From contig NC_090165.1 in NCBI RefSeq assembly GCF_017916325.1, positions 372,001-436,000 of the forward strand: a DNA stretch of 64,000 nucleotides, given 5' to 3'. The notes under the pieces were generated by a model. It saw only the letters and a list, made by a program, of their open reading frames with translations. It was not told the origin of the DNA and did no database searches. Position 1 is the stretch's first letter. Every line of letters begins with the position of its first letter. The stretch is from Leishmania martiniquensis (lineage: Eukaryota > Euglenozoa > Kinetoplastea > Trypanosomatida > Trypanosomatidae). The position numbers and the translations under genes were made by a program. This document shows positions 10,296-20,400 of this stretch, one piece after another.

Positions 10296-11346
10296 AGAAA
10301 CCCATGGAAAGAAAAGGGGGTAGCGGGCGCCTGCGGCGGTCCATGACGCTGCAAAGATCGGCGAAGCCGTGGGCTGGCGGTGCGTGAAATACTTCGTCAT
10401 AATACAGCGAAGAAAGGAAGGACAGGGGGAGGGACGTGTGAGGGAAGGGCTTGAAGGGTGGTGGTGGTGGTGCTGGTGGCGCGCGCTGTGCGTTGCTTGC
10501 ATGAACTCCAAGGTCGCTTCCTGCTCCTCTCCGTGCCGGTACGTCTTTCACCTCTTTTTCTTTCCTCTGTCTCTTGCCCCCACTCACTCACTCGCTGTCG
10601 CGGGCGCGCGCTCTGCGCACCAGCCTTTGGCTGCTGCATGGCCTACCCCTTCCTCTCTACGCCGACGTGTTCCCCCCATCTCTCGCCATCCGCCCGCCTC
10701 GCCCTTTTTTCTCTCTGCTCGTGTGTGGACGTTTCATGCTGCCGTCTGGGCGCGAAGGTTTCGCTTCCTCCGTTGTGTATTGCGGCGAGAGAACGCACGG
10801 AGGAGGTGAGGAAGGCAATGACAAGAGGACAGACGAAAAAAAAGAGCCCTGTCAGCTGCACGCCGTCCTTCCCACGCGCACCACGGAGGCCGTTCTAAGG
10901 CGGAGGAACGCGGTGCCGTGCATTGCTATGCAGTAAGTGTTATGTAAGTGTCTGTCTCTGTTTGGGTATTCGTGCCTGCGTCTTTTTTTTGCCCCCCCCC
11001 CCCTTCCCTGTTTCTGTTCCCTCTGTACTTGGCACATCCCTCTCTTGCCTCCCACCTCAGATGACGTATGTGCGTGTATGTCCGGTTGTGACCATAAGTA
11101 CCTCTTTAAATAGTCTTTGCCGCGTTTATCCCCCCTCCCCCTCACGCCACCTGCCTGTCCGCTCGCCTCCCCTTTGGCACTGCTCTTTATGCCCCTCCCC
11201 TTGCTTTCTTCATCGAGGAGAATCGGCGTTGGGCGGTGGTAAGGCAGGGAGGGTGAGATGGAGGGGGGGCAACGCTGATGGCCATGCATAACGAAGGCTG
11301 ACCAACAGACGGGAGTGGCAAGCGCCCTAAATGTTTTAGAGAGAGG

Positions 11347-11389
11347 CGTACACACGGATGTGTGTGTATATATGTATTTTTGTGTGTGC
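11347..11389. repeat. TG/TA-rich simple repeat
   Basis: Alternating TG and TA steps interrupted by a T run. A spacer microsatellite close to the next gene's splice region. Confidence 0.7.
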
Positions 11390-11570
11390 CTCTCTGAAAT
11401 GTCTCGGTTGCTCTCTCTCCTCTCGTCGCTTCCAAAGGAAGACACACACACACACCTCTAGAGGTGGCGGAGATCAGTGAGGGGCACATCTTGCTGGTCC
11501 TCCTCTTCGGTACCGCTTTGCATTTTTCTGTTCGCTGTACTCGTCAACTCGTCCGGTCGTCGCAGACTGC

Positions 11571-11592
11571 TTTTTTCCCCTCTTCTTCGAAG
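11571..11592 (+). promoter_or_regulatory. Trans-splice acceptor of small membrane protein
   Basis: A T/C run (11571-11588) is followed by an AG at 11591-11592, only 12 bases before the ATG at 11605. An upstream AG at 11564-11565 is an alternative. Confidence 0.45.
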
Positions 11593-11604
11593 AGCCTTTT
11601 AGGG

Positions 11605-11889
11605 ATGGCACACCTTGTCCTTCGCATTGTGCGCAAGGTGCGCACCTTCAGCTTCACGGTGAGCTGCCGTAGCCACCCGTTCGCCTGGTACGCTGGCCTC
11701 TGCTGCGCGCTGTTCGGTTGGGCCAATTATGCCCAATACAAGCGCCTCGCGCCGATGTTTCCAAAGTATGAGCGCTACCTGACGGAGGAGGGCGGGCGCA
11801 TGTTGGAGGCGAAGCGACAAGAACTTGCGGAGGTGAGCCGGTACAACAACATGGTGGGAGCTATGCGAAGGGACCTTGCTCGCAAGTAG
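11605..11889 (+). CDS. Small single-pass membrane protein, unknown function
   Basis: A 94-residue protein I do not recognise. The N-terminal 20 residues are basic and lack acidic residues, followed by one hydrophobic segment at about residues 27-46 (FAWYAGLCCALFGWANYAQY). The rest is a charged, probably helical tail (PKYERYLTEEGGRMLEAKRQ and onward). The layout of basic N-terminus, one membrane segment and charged helix is common in small inner-mitochondrial-membrane subunits, but that is inference. The frame is open upstream to 11464, but that extension begins with GTG; 11605 is the first in-frame ATG. Base composition is coding-like and the gene sits in cluster orientation. Confidence 0.65.
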   Translation: MAHLVLRIVRKVRTFSFTVSCRSHPFAWYAGLCCALFGWANYAQYKRLAPMFPKYERYLTEEGGRMLEAKRQELAEVSRYNNMVGAMRRDLARK

Positions 11890-12620
11890 GCAAGTGGGGG
11901 CCATTGGAGCCCTGAGACAGTCATGCGCGAGTTGCACATGCGCGCTTGCATGCTTTACGACACAAAACCAATGAGGACGCGTACCAATGCGCGGGGGCGG
12001 CGTTCTTTCACCCTGCTGCGGATACGCCTTTCCCCGGCTGCCGTGCGCTCACCTGCACTGCACGGAGGCAGTCCGCTGCTGCCTTTTCTTTGAGTGCCAT
12101 CCATCGAGAGGGTGCCCTGGGTGTCCTAAGGGGACGCGCGGTGAGTGGTTATTCGCAGATGAGCGGCCTTCGAGCTGATACCGACACTCGCACGCATTTC
12201 CGCTGAGGAAGAGGTGCGTTTATAAGGTGTCTGTGTGTGTGTGTGCCTCTGCAGAAGGGAGGAAGAGTTGACTGGGGCCCCTCTCTCGAGGCCACTGGTG
12301 GATGCATACGCCCTAAGCGATGAGGGGACTTCACGTTACCCCCAAAACAAGACGCCGGAGGAGAGCAGAGGAAGAGAGAGGTGGCCGTGGAGCTCCTCTT
12401 TCGGCCATCGCACACCCAGCTAGCAAGGCTGGGTGATGAGTGGCTCAGTGAAGATGTTGGCCGAGGCTGTCTTCGTGTCGTATTCGGTGGCTCATCTGCA
12501 GTGCTTTTCTTGCATCTTGCATGTGGATACAACGGACGCGGTTACCGGCATTGGACTCTTCCTCGGGTTCGGGGGACGCGACCTGACACGCACGGTGCGT
12601 TTGCCTTCCCGTCGAAGTGC
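11890..12620. other. Spacer, no gene seen
   Basis: Gap between the 94-residue membrane protein gene and the next gene. Holds a (GT)n tract at 12232-12245. Overlapping short frames on both strands show no family resemblance. Confidence 0.55.
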
Positions 12621-12683
12621 TCACCGCCTCCACTTTCCTCTCCCTTCTCGCTTCCTCTGACGTCTTTTCCTGCTTCATCACAG
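12621..12683 (+). promoter_or_regulatory. Trans-splice acceptor of reticulon-like gene
   Basis: Long C/T tract ending in AG at 12682-12683. There is no ATG between it and 12892. A second candidate AG is at 12800-12801, which would leave a 91-nt 5' UTR. Confidence 0.55.
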
Positions 12684-12891
12684 GCGCAGAAGCGAGGGCC
12701 TTTCCTGCGTCGTCGTTGAATCGCGTTCGCCAACTCAGCGGGAGAGGGCGTCCAGACAGAAAGGGACGGCGAAAAGAGGGTGTACCACACCTTTCTTTCA
12801 GTTCGTGGAGGGGCCTACAAGCGGCGTCTCCCTTTCAGGCGGAAGGTAACTCACATCAGACCACTTGCGCGGACGGAGGGGGAGGAGGGAC

Positions 12892-13434
12892 ATGCGGCTA
12901 CTGTCGCTACGGGAGCTTGTCGTGCTGTTCGACACCCAGCTGCAGCAGTTGACTCTGTCGCACCTCGCACGCGGATTTTTTGCATGGCACACGGCAGTAG
13001 TGTCTGTCGCGAGTCTGGCAGTTTGCGCCTCTCTCGCTCTGGCCACACACAGCGACGCTGCTGCGCTGTTCAGACCAGCCCCGCTGCTCTTCACGAGCTT
13101 CGCATCATTCGCTGCCCTCTCGGTGCTCACTTTGATGACGCTGACGCTGCTCTACCGTCTGATAGGCGGACGCTTCGACTACTCACCGCGAGCGACTGGG
13201 TACGTCGTGGACTGGGTCCTCGACACCGTTTCTCGTCCTCTAGTGGAGGACACGGTGCATGTGCTGTTCGCACCAAACATGCGTCGAGAGCGTGGCGTCT
13301 TCTTCACATGCTTGTGGCTTGTTGGTGAGATCGGCAAATACCTTTCGTTTTGGCCTGCCTGCACATTGGTATCGATGCTGTGGTGCGGCTGGAGCGTGAG
13401 GGGTGCGTGGCGCGAGCACCGGTGCGCGGGCTAG
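12892..13434 (+). CDS. Multi-pass membrane protein, possibly reticulon-like
   Basis: This 180-residue protein has two hydrophobic regions. The first (about residues 30-95) holds two long hydrophobic stretches, one starting WHTAVVSVASLAVCASLALA and the other containing FASFAALSVLTLMTLTLLY. The second is at about 138-170 (LWLVGEIGKYLSFWPACTLV). They flank a hydrophilic loop of about 45 residues. Two long hydrophobic hairpins separated by a loop of this size, with both ends hydrophilic, are the layout of reticulon-homology proteins that shape tubular ER. That identity is inference from topology only. Orthologues probably exist only in kinetoplastids. The start is the first ATG after the acceptor; an upstream TTG extension of nine residues was discarded. 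Confidence 0.7.
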   Translation: MRLLSLRELVVLFDTQLQQLTLSHLARGFFAWHTAVVSVASLAVCASLALATHSDAAALFRPAPLLFTSFASFAALSVLTLMTLTLLYRLIGGRFDYSPRATGYVVDWVLDTVSRPLVEDTVHVLFAPNMRRERGVFFTCLWLVGEIGKYLSFWPACTLVSMLWCGWSVRGAWREHRCAG

Positions 13435-14146
13435 CTGTTAGTCTCCTGTCTATTGCACGCCGCCATGTACTAGATAACGGAAGTACCCCTCTTAATGTGT
13501 CTTCGTGTGTGTGCTTGTATGGGCAAGATAGTCGGGCCGAGGGGAAGGCTGGGTGACGCTCAGACTGACGTGTTGCGCGGTGGAGAAGGCGCCTTGGAAA
13601 CGAAATGAGAGAACAGATAAAGGGCGCCTCTTTGTGCACGTCTGACAATGCGCGCCGCGTACTTGGCCGCCTCAGCAGCGGCCGGTTCAAGGGAAGGTGA
13701 GGGGTAATCCTTCGCTGCCGTCCTTTTGCTTTGCCCGGGACTTCTCACCTCTCTCCCTGAGGTTACGTTGGCCCTCCTACATCGTACCCAGCAGCCATGC
13801 ACGTGACCGAACAGGCACCAACGGAGGCGCGCGTCACGCAGCGGTATGTGGGGCGCCGCTCTCACGGATGCGCCTTCTCTCCTGCAGATTCGCTCCTCCA
13901 GTGTCTCCTCGCCTCTTCTCTGCCAATTATGTGCCCTCTCCGCCCCCCTCCCCCTCCCCCCTCATCTCCACACTTACCGCCGTAAATGCGTCTTCCAGTG
14001 TTACGCCGTCTCTCATACACGCATACCCAAAGCATGTGAAGGCCAGCTGGACTAGCTTCTCTCACCAGCGCACTCGACCCTGATTCCATTGTCCCTCTTT
14101 GGGTAGGCTGTCAGCGCCACTCCATTTCGTTTGCGGGGAGGGCCCA
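13435..14146. other. Spacer with acceptor region of NOM1-like gene
   Basis: No gene seen. A C-rich tract at 13930-13980 leads to an AG at 13997-13998; further AGs at 14066-14067 and 14105-14106 follow shorter pyrimidine runs. If the first is used, the leader contains a start-stop ATG-TGA at 14034. Confidence 0.55.
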
Positions 14147-16843
14147 ATGCGCCGTGGAAACGGTGGCTTTGAACAGAGCAGCGGCCGCAGTGATCGCCGT
14201 GGTCAGGGCGATCGGCGGCTTGGCGGCAACGAACATCGCGACCGCCGTGGCCCATCTCTCACGCCGCATTCCTCTTTTCCTCAGCGCTACGACGCGAACC
14301 CTCGGCATCAGCACGTGCGCCACGACCGTGACAGAGGTGGTGCATCGCCGTTTTTTTCCGCGTCGAGTGCCGATCCACTCGAGGACCGCCAGCGTGACCG
14401 CAAGGCACGGCGCCGACAGGAGCGACAGGCTCAGAAACAAGCTCGCGTCGCGCAGCACGAGCAATGGGCGCGGGAACGCCAGAAAGCGCGACAGGAGGCC
14501 CAGGATCGCCGGGCGACTGAGCAGTTGCAGCGACAGCGTAAACGCCAGCGCGCGGAGCGGGCCGCCCGGCCAGCAGCCGAGACAGAGGAGAAGCGGCGCA
14601 AGCTGGAGAAGGCATCGAAAGGTAAAGGCGAAGGGCATGCGCGAGGAACAACTAACGACGGCGACAAGAGTCGGCCTGTCGCCGGCCTCAAAGCGAATAC
14701 GGCTAAGCCCAGTACGGCTGCTCCCGTCCCTACCACTGCTGTGGCTGCTGTCTCTTCAGCCTCCTCGCTGGCGGATTCAACGCCGGCCCCTGTGGAGGTG
14801 ACAGAAAAGGTGCGGCGCCTCGTGAATAAGCTGACTACGGCGAACGTCGTCGACCTCACGAAGGAGTTGAGCGACTACATGCTGGCGCCAGGCGTGTCGC
14901 GGGCGAGCGTGGTGAAGGCACTTGCTCAACAGATAGAGCGTCTCTGCCGCCTCGAGGCGGGCCCTCTCAGCACGACCGGCACGCTGCCGTTTGCAGGGTT
15001 ACTGCGGGGGATGCAGCTGCTCCACGGAGACCAAGTCGGCGCCGAGTTGGTTGAGCGCCTTGCCCTTTCTCTGAAGGCACAGCTAACCGCCGCTGAGGAG
15101 GCGCCCGCGGGGAACATGCTCATGGTGCTCGCGCAGCTGTATCTCTTGCACGGCGTGGACGTGCTGTTCGTCATGTCGCTGCTTCGAACCCTGCTTCGGG
15201 AGGGGACGCGCTTCCTGGACCACAGTGACACGGACCGCGCGACGGCGTCCGCTGCCGCCTCGTCTTCCTCTCCTCCTCTGCTCGGTACGGTCGCGGCGCA
15301 GGCGGTTTGTGCCTGCGCCTGCGGTTTGGTGCTGCTGCGCGCCTGCGGTGAGAAGTTACTGAAGGAGAGCCCAACGCAGCTGGAGGCGTCCTTGCAAGAG
15401 GCGCGGCGCGCATCTGTGCAGATGCGCGACGTCACCGGCACGGCTCGATTTGCCGCGCTGGTCGAGGTGATGGGTGACATCGCCTCTGGGCACACCCGCA
15501 GGGCCCGCCGCACGACTACCGAGGAGGCGGCCCCGGTGGAGGCCATGCTGGAGGACCTCTGCTCACTTCTTCCAGGCCACCAAACGGCCAGCACAACGCA
15601 GCGCCGCACGATTAGGCGGCTGGTGCTGACAGCGAGCACCATGTCGGGACTGACCTGGGCGCAGGTGACATCTTCAGCGAAGCCGCCACAGTGGTACAGA
15701 CCTGGGGTAATGATGTCTGGCGCAGCGTGCGAGGAAGAGGATGAAGACAAGGCTGCCGCGGCGACTGACGGTACGCACTCCGGTGCTGTATTGGAATGCA
15801 AGGAGGGCAAGCGCCACAGCGACAAGCGGGCCTCACCGCGCTCATCGGCCGCATGCGGCGAGAGAGAGCAGAAGGAGGAAGTGGACGTTGCAGAGCTGAA
15901 ACGCGAGCGGATTGCGCGGATACGGGCAGAGGAGAAAGCCATAAGTGGCCAACGCCTCAACACGGAGCACAAGCGCGAAATCTTCAGATGCATTGCCACC
16001 GCAACGGACGACCTAGAGTGCTTCACGATGCTCATGTACCGAGACCCCGGCTACACGTGCTTCCACGACGTGTGCGCGGTGCTACTTCAGTGCACCTACC
16101 AGGAGCGCAAGTACAACCCCTATTACGCGCAGGTGCTCATGCGCTTCTGCAGTGCGAAACCGGCGTGCGCAAAGCCACTTCAGTTTGCGATATGGGATCG
16201 CTTCAAGTCCATTCGAATCGAAGGAGCCGACGTCATTGGCTACTTCAACTTTGCTTGCTGCATCTCCGACTTGATGGAGCACGGCGTGTACCATCTGGGC
16301 CTCCTTCGCGGCCTCGATCTGGAAAACACGAACAAGACGATCGGCCTCTTTACGCGCATTCTGCTGCTGCGATTGATCTTCCAGCTGCCGGCGTCGAGGC
16401 TGACGCAGCTCTTCTTCGGTGGCGATGGCCGCAGCGCGCACGATCTTCAGGTTGACACGAGCGCGCTGCGGCGACTTCTGACGAAGTTTATGTCGCTTTA
16501 CTTTCTAGACGAGAAGGCCTCGAAGCGGTGGCTACCCAGCTTTTACGAGGTTGTCGCTGCAGGCACCTCCTTTGACGTCTCTACCGCTGCCGGGATGCAG
16601 ACGGCACCTGGCTCGCGCGAGAGTGCAGTGGAGGCGGTCGCTGCAGCCACCGAGCCTGCAGATGGGCATTCGCTTCAGCACAGCGCGGATCGCCCAACTT
16701 CGATGCTGCTGGTCAGCGCATCAGCGCCGGCTCGTGACGCACCTTTGACCCCCACATCCGCTTCATCAGCCGAGGCGCTGGTTGGGCACTTCATGAAGCG
16801 CGTCCACGTAGTTTACAAGGCGCTCAAGCAGGGCATCTTGTGA
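14147..16843 (+). CDS. NOM1/Sgd1-like nucleolar MIF4G-MA3 protein
   Basis: This 898-residue protein resembles Sgd1/NOM1, nucleolar factors needed for 18S rRNA maturation and small-subunit assembly. Residues 1-200 are highly charged (Arg/Gln/Glu-rich, likely partly coiled-coil) and suit a nucleolar protein. A helical MIF4G-type region starts near residue 215 (VRRLVNKLTTANVVDLTKEL) and runs to about 450, interrupted by Ser/Ala-rich inserts. An MA3-type domain runs from about 604 to 720 and carries the family's most recognisable block, QERKYNPYYAQVLMRFC, followed by LQFAIWDRFKSI. The order MIF4G then MA3 and this block are specific to the NOM1/Sgd1 branch. The first ATG in frame is used; the frame is open upstream only from a TTG. 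Confidence 0.85.
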   Translation: MRRGNGGFEQSSGRSDRRGQGDRRLGGNEHRDRRGPSLTPHSSFPQRYDANPRHQHVRHDRDRGGASPFFSASSADPLEDRQRDRKARRRQERQAQKQARVAQHEQWARERQKARQEAQDRRATEQLQRQRKRQRAERAARPAAETEEKRRKLEKASKGKGEGHARGTTNDGDKSRPVAGLKANTAKPSTAAPVPTTAVAAVSSASSLADSTPAPVEVTEKVRRLVNKLTTANVVDLTKELSDYMLAPGVSRASVVKALAQQIERLCRLEAGPLSTTGTLPFAGLLRGMQLLHGDQVGAELVERLALSLKAQLTAAEEAPAGNMLMVLAQLYLLHGVDVLFVMSLLRTLLREGTRFLDHSDTDRATASAAASSSSPPLLGTVAAQAVCACACGLVLLRACGEKLLKESPTQLEASLQEARRASVQMRDVTGTARFAALVEVMGDIASGHTRRARRTTTEEAAPVEAMLEDLCSLLPGHQTASTTQRRTIRRLVLTASTMSGLTWAQVTSSAKPPQWYRPGVMMSGAACEEEDEDKAAAATDGTHSGAVLECKEGKRHSDKRASPRSSAACGEREQKEEVDVAELKRERIARIRAEEKAISGQRLNTEHKREIFRCIATATDDLECFTMLMYRDPGYTCFHDVCAVLLQCTYQERKYNPYYAQVLMRFCSAKPACAKPLQFAIWDRFKSIRIEGADVIGYFNFACCISDLMEHGVYHLGLLRGLDLENTNKTIGLFTRILLLRLIFQLPASRLTQLFFGGDGRSAHDLQVDTSALRRLLTKFMSLYFLDEKASKRWLPSFYEVVAAGTSFDVSTAAGMQTAPGSRESAVEAVAAATEPADGHSLQHSADRPTSMLLVSASAPARDAPLTPTSASSAEALVGHFMKRVHVVYKALKQGIL

Positions 16844-17300
16844 GTGTGACCTCTCCCTCTCTGTGTAGGTGCCGTCTTCATAAATGATTAGTTGATGCGA
16901 TTAAGCGAATGTGCCGTTGTTCTCTCTCTCGATTTTTTGCTCCTAAGCATCTTTTCGTTCACTGCCCCGGCGCTGCGCAATCCGCCGCCGCCTTCCCCAC
17001 TCGTGTCTCCGTCTCGGATTATCCCCTCTTCTCGCCTTACCGCTCACTCGGAGTGCCCCGTGTATTCTTCTCCCTTTTAGTCATGTGCTTCTGCACCGCT
17101 GTTGCCGTGTGGGCCATGGGTGCGTGGTGCACACGGCATGGACCACTCAGCAGCGCAGATCCGCCCGCAAGCGGCGCTTGGGCGCACGCAAGCAAATCCA
17201 TGCGGAGTGCCCCCCTCCCCTCCGGCGTCGGCTTATCACAACTCCTCCGACTCTTTCTCGATCGCGCGCCTTCTTTCGCTCTCTTTCGGCGGTATGCGGT
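16844..17300. other. Spacer, no gene seen
   Basis: Pyrimidine-rich. Two further acceptor-like AGs (16946-16947 and 17079-17080) lie upstream of the preferred one at 17331-17332. A 311-codon frame overlapping this region and the next gene's start is a shadow. Confidence 0.5.
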
Positions 17301-17332
17301 GTCTCTCCTGCTCGCCGGTGCTTCATCCTTAG
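17301..17332 (+). promoter_or_regulatory. Trans-splice acceptor of the large orphan gene
   Basis: C/T-rich run ending in AG at 17331-17332. The ATG at 17409 is the first ATG after it, giving a 76-nt 5' UTR. Confidence 0.5.
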
Positions 17333-17408
17333 TGTACACACCAACTAACAAGCAAAGGCTTCTCACCACCCTCTGCGCACATTCTCGCGGGCAAAACGAG
17401 CCGCGCGA

Positions 17409-20400
17409 ATGCGTGCCGAGGCGACCCTCACATTTTTCCACCATCCAAGCACCGGCACATGGAGAAGTCAGGTGCGCCTCCGTGTGGAAGTGGAGGAGGC
17501 TGACACTCACGGCGGAGGCGAGCGCGACAGAGCGGCAGAGCAAGCGGTTCGAAACGGTGGTGCGCTCTCATCCTCAGCGGCCTCTACGTGCGCGCTGCTT
17601 ATATACGTTTCTCGCCATCATGCACTGCAGCGGGTCTTCGTTGAAGAGGGGGTCGGCCCTACCGAAACTTTCCAAGACGAGTCTCGCAGTACCACAATCG
17701 TCTCGCCGACGTCCGCGAACGCTGCGCTCAGCTTGGCTTGTGAGGGCCGCTGTGGGCCGCGGTGCATCGAGGTACAGCGCTACAGCTGGAAACCTTGTTG
17801 CCGACCGATTCGACACTTCTCAACAGGCAAAAGGGAGGCCGTGACGATGGTCAAATCCGCCGACAGCCTTCGCCACCCGGCTGGAGGAGAGACGGCGGTG
17901 CCACTGGCGCGCCGCCGCGGAGAGTCGGAGATGACCTCTGGTGAATCCGACGCCTTGCCGTCCGACCGTCCGCACCTCTTCTCCGGCAGCGGCACCGGAT
18001 TCCTCGAGGACATTCTCGAGGAGGAAGACGAGGACGAGGGTGGCAGCGGTGGCGGTGACAGGCTGGTGCTGCACTTCGACTCGTCGTCCCTTCCAACCTC
18101 GCCACCCCCTTCTGCTTCAGTTGCGGAGGCGGTAATGACGGACGACGCACCCCTTGCACCTGCTAATACTTTGGCGGAGGTGCCCACACATGCAGAGAGG
18201 CTCCCTGATCCTGTCAAGACGACCGCAGCGCCACGTATCGCCGGCGCAGTTATCGAAACATCGACAAAGATGACACTCAAACAGGCCGAGACGGAGAGCG
18301 TTGAGGCAAGCGCCAGCAGCGTGCCGCGCCGGCTGCTTCTCCTTCGCTCAGGCAGCGGCAGCGCTCCTTGCTCACTTTCGACGTCCTCCTCCATGGCCGC
18401 GCAGCCAGCGGCGCCGCTTTCGTCGGTACTGTGCAGCGCAGGGGGCCGCCGCGTTCTCAAGGTGAACGCTCGCAATACCGCGAAGGCGGCTGCCTTCTCA
18501 GCGGTGCCCGCAGAAGAGGCGCCGCACACGGCGTCGCCGGCCCATGACGCCGCTACCACAACCGCCGCCACGAAGACGAGCAGCATACGTGCTAACCTAG
18601 CAGCGGCGGCACCATCTGCAACTCTCACCGCAGACTCTGCGGAATTAGGCGCCCCTGAGTCTTGTGAGGGGCAGCCGTTTCTTCTGTCTTTCGCGTACCC
18701 GGACTGGACGGAGAAAGCAGCGCCGGCGCCGGCTGCCGTCAAGGGCGGCCGCACCGTCGCGGTGTGCTTAGATTTTGCCACCGTTGACGCCGTGGGGACC
18801 ACTTCCAGCTCTGGTGCCGTCTCCGCAGCCGAACACTGCTCGCGGATGAACGTTGCGTCATGTGGCTGGCCGCGGGAGAACCTATCTCGAGGCGTCGCTT
18901 CGTCAGACCTAGACGCACAGTGCAACGCGCGCCGAGCATCACAGGGCTACTCGCTCGTCGTAGGAGATGCGTCCCGGCAGTCCTGCTGCTGGATGTGTCC
19001 TCTGGTCGCAGCTGTGCTGCCAGGCGAGGCCGGCTATTGTCATGATGCAACATGCAAGGCGCCCATCAACTGTTGCGCTGGAGAGGTCCACGCTGGTCCG
19101 CTGCTGGATGTGTGGGTGCGTGCTGTTTCAGGCCGGCAACTTGCCGTTCATCAGACGGGGTGGCGCAACGCGCGCGACTTTCCTCAACTGGCAGCGAAAT
19201 GCACGCTGAAGGGGCAGCCACACTCTGAGGAAGGGGCCACTCTCGCCCAGGATGTGTGCGGAGCTCCTGTAATGTCGTCGCTATCGTATGAGCCATCGCA
19301 GCCGCTGTTCACGGCTGTCTTCACAGCGTCGTGGCTCTCTCAGCTGTGCTGTGTCTTCACTCCCTGCAGCATTGCCGTGCCACAATACCTACATCCGCAT
19401 GCACGCGGTGTGCGGAATCCTCGACCGGCGAGGCGTGCCATATGGACATCGTCCTGCTCGTCAAGCTTGGTATGGGTGGCGACGCAGGTGACGCAAGACT
19501 GCATCATGACCCATCCACGCTTCCTGACCAACTCCAAGTCCCCTCAGCCGCTCCGTTCAAGCGACAGGAGGGACAGCTTGCGGTACTACTGGCTGCGAAG
19601 TGACCCTCACCAGTGCGACGCGCTGCACCGGCATATCTGTCGCGTCCTCGCGTGCTGGGAAAGCAGATCTTCCACACCATCTTCAGCGTCGCCTTCGCGC
19701 TCGTCTTCGTCGCCGTACGCGAAGAGTAACGCTGCAGCAGCCTTCTCTTCGCTTGACATCATCGTTACGAAGGCCAATCCAACCACTCTGAGCCTGCGTG
19801 GCGGCGCTGTCGGCAACGCGTCCACCGTGCTGGTGGCGGCTGAGACGCTTGACACGGCGGCGCTGGAAGCCGAGTGCGCGGAGGAGGGACTATCAGTCGC
19901 GAACGCGACTCCGCCTGCTGCCGCAGCGGGAGTGCGAAGGCTCTCTCCGTCGGCGCTGCGAGCCCGCGTTGCCATTACCGCTGCAGTTCTGCAGCACCTA
20001 ATGTGGGGCTTGGTGAAATGGTCGGATACAGGTTGCAAAGACGAGGTGCCCAGGACGACGGATGTGGAGCGGGGGACCGAGAGCGATCCTGAACGAGGGG
20101 CATCGACGGCACCGTCGCCGCCACCGCGGGAGCAGGATCTCACGCTCTCGGAGGCAATGACCTTGCGTCTTGTGTGTGCCGCGCGAGCGCTGGCAATGCA
20201 TTGGGTGTGCGGCAGTCCGTCTTTATTGCGCAACGCACCGACATCGCTGATGAACTTTCTCGCGGAGGAGCGGCTGCTGCTGTCTTCTGTCTTGTCTGTG
20301 GGGCGCTTGCTGAAAGAGGCCTTGGTCAGCGTTCCGAAGCCCGCCGCTGCATGGGGCTCAGCCAAGTCGCCCTCCACCACGCGACTTTATGCCTTGTTCC

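Larger units (their letters stand above)
9813..11570. other. Spacer, no gene seen
   Basis: About 1.75 kb between importin alpha and the small membrane protein. It contains a GGGA/GCG-rich stretch near 9945-9990, a 7-bp perfect hairpin at 10276-10295, several polypyrimidine runs, and a TG/TA-rich tract at about 11347-11389. No convincing coding frame. Confidence 0.6.

Noticed and set aside
14926..16035. 369-codon open frame on the minus strand
   Set aside because: Antisense shadow of the NOM1-like gene.
17780..18925. 381-codon open frame on the minus strand
   Set aside because: Antisense shadow inside the large orphan gene's low-complexity region.
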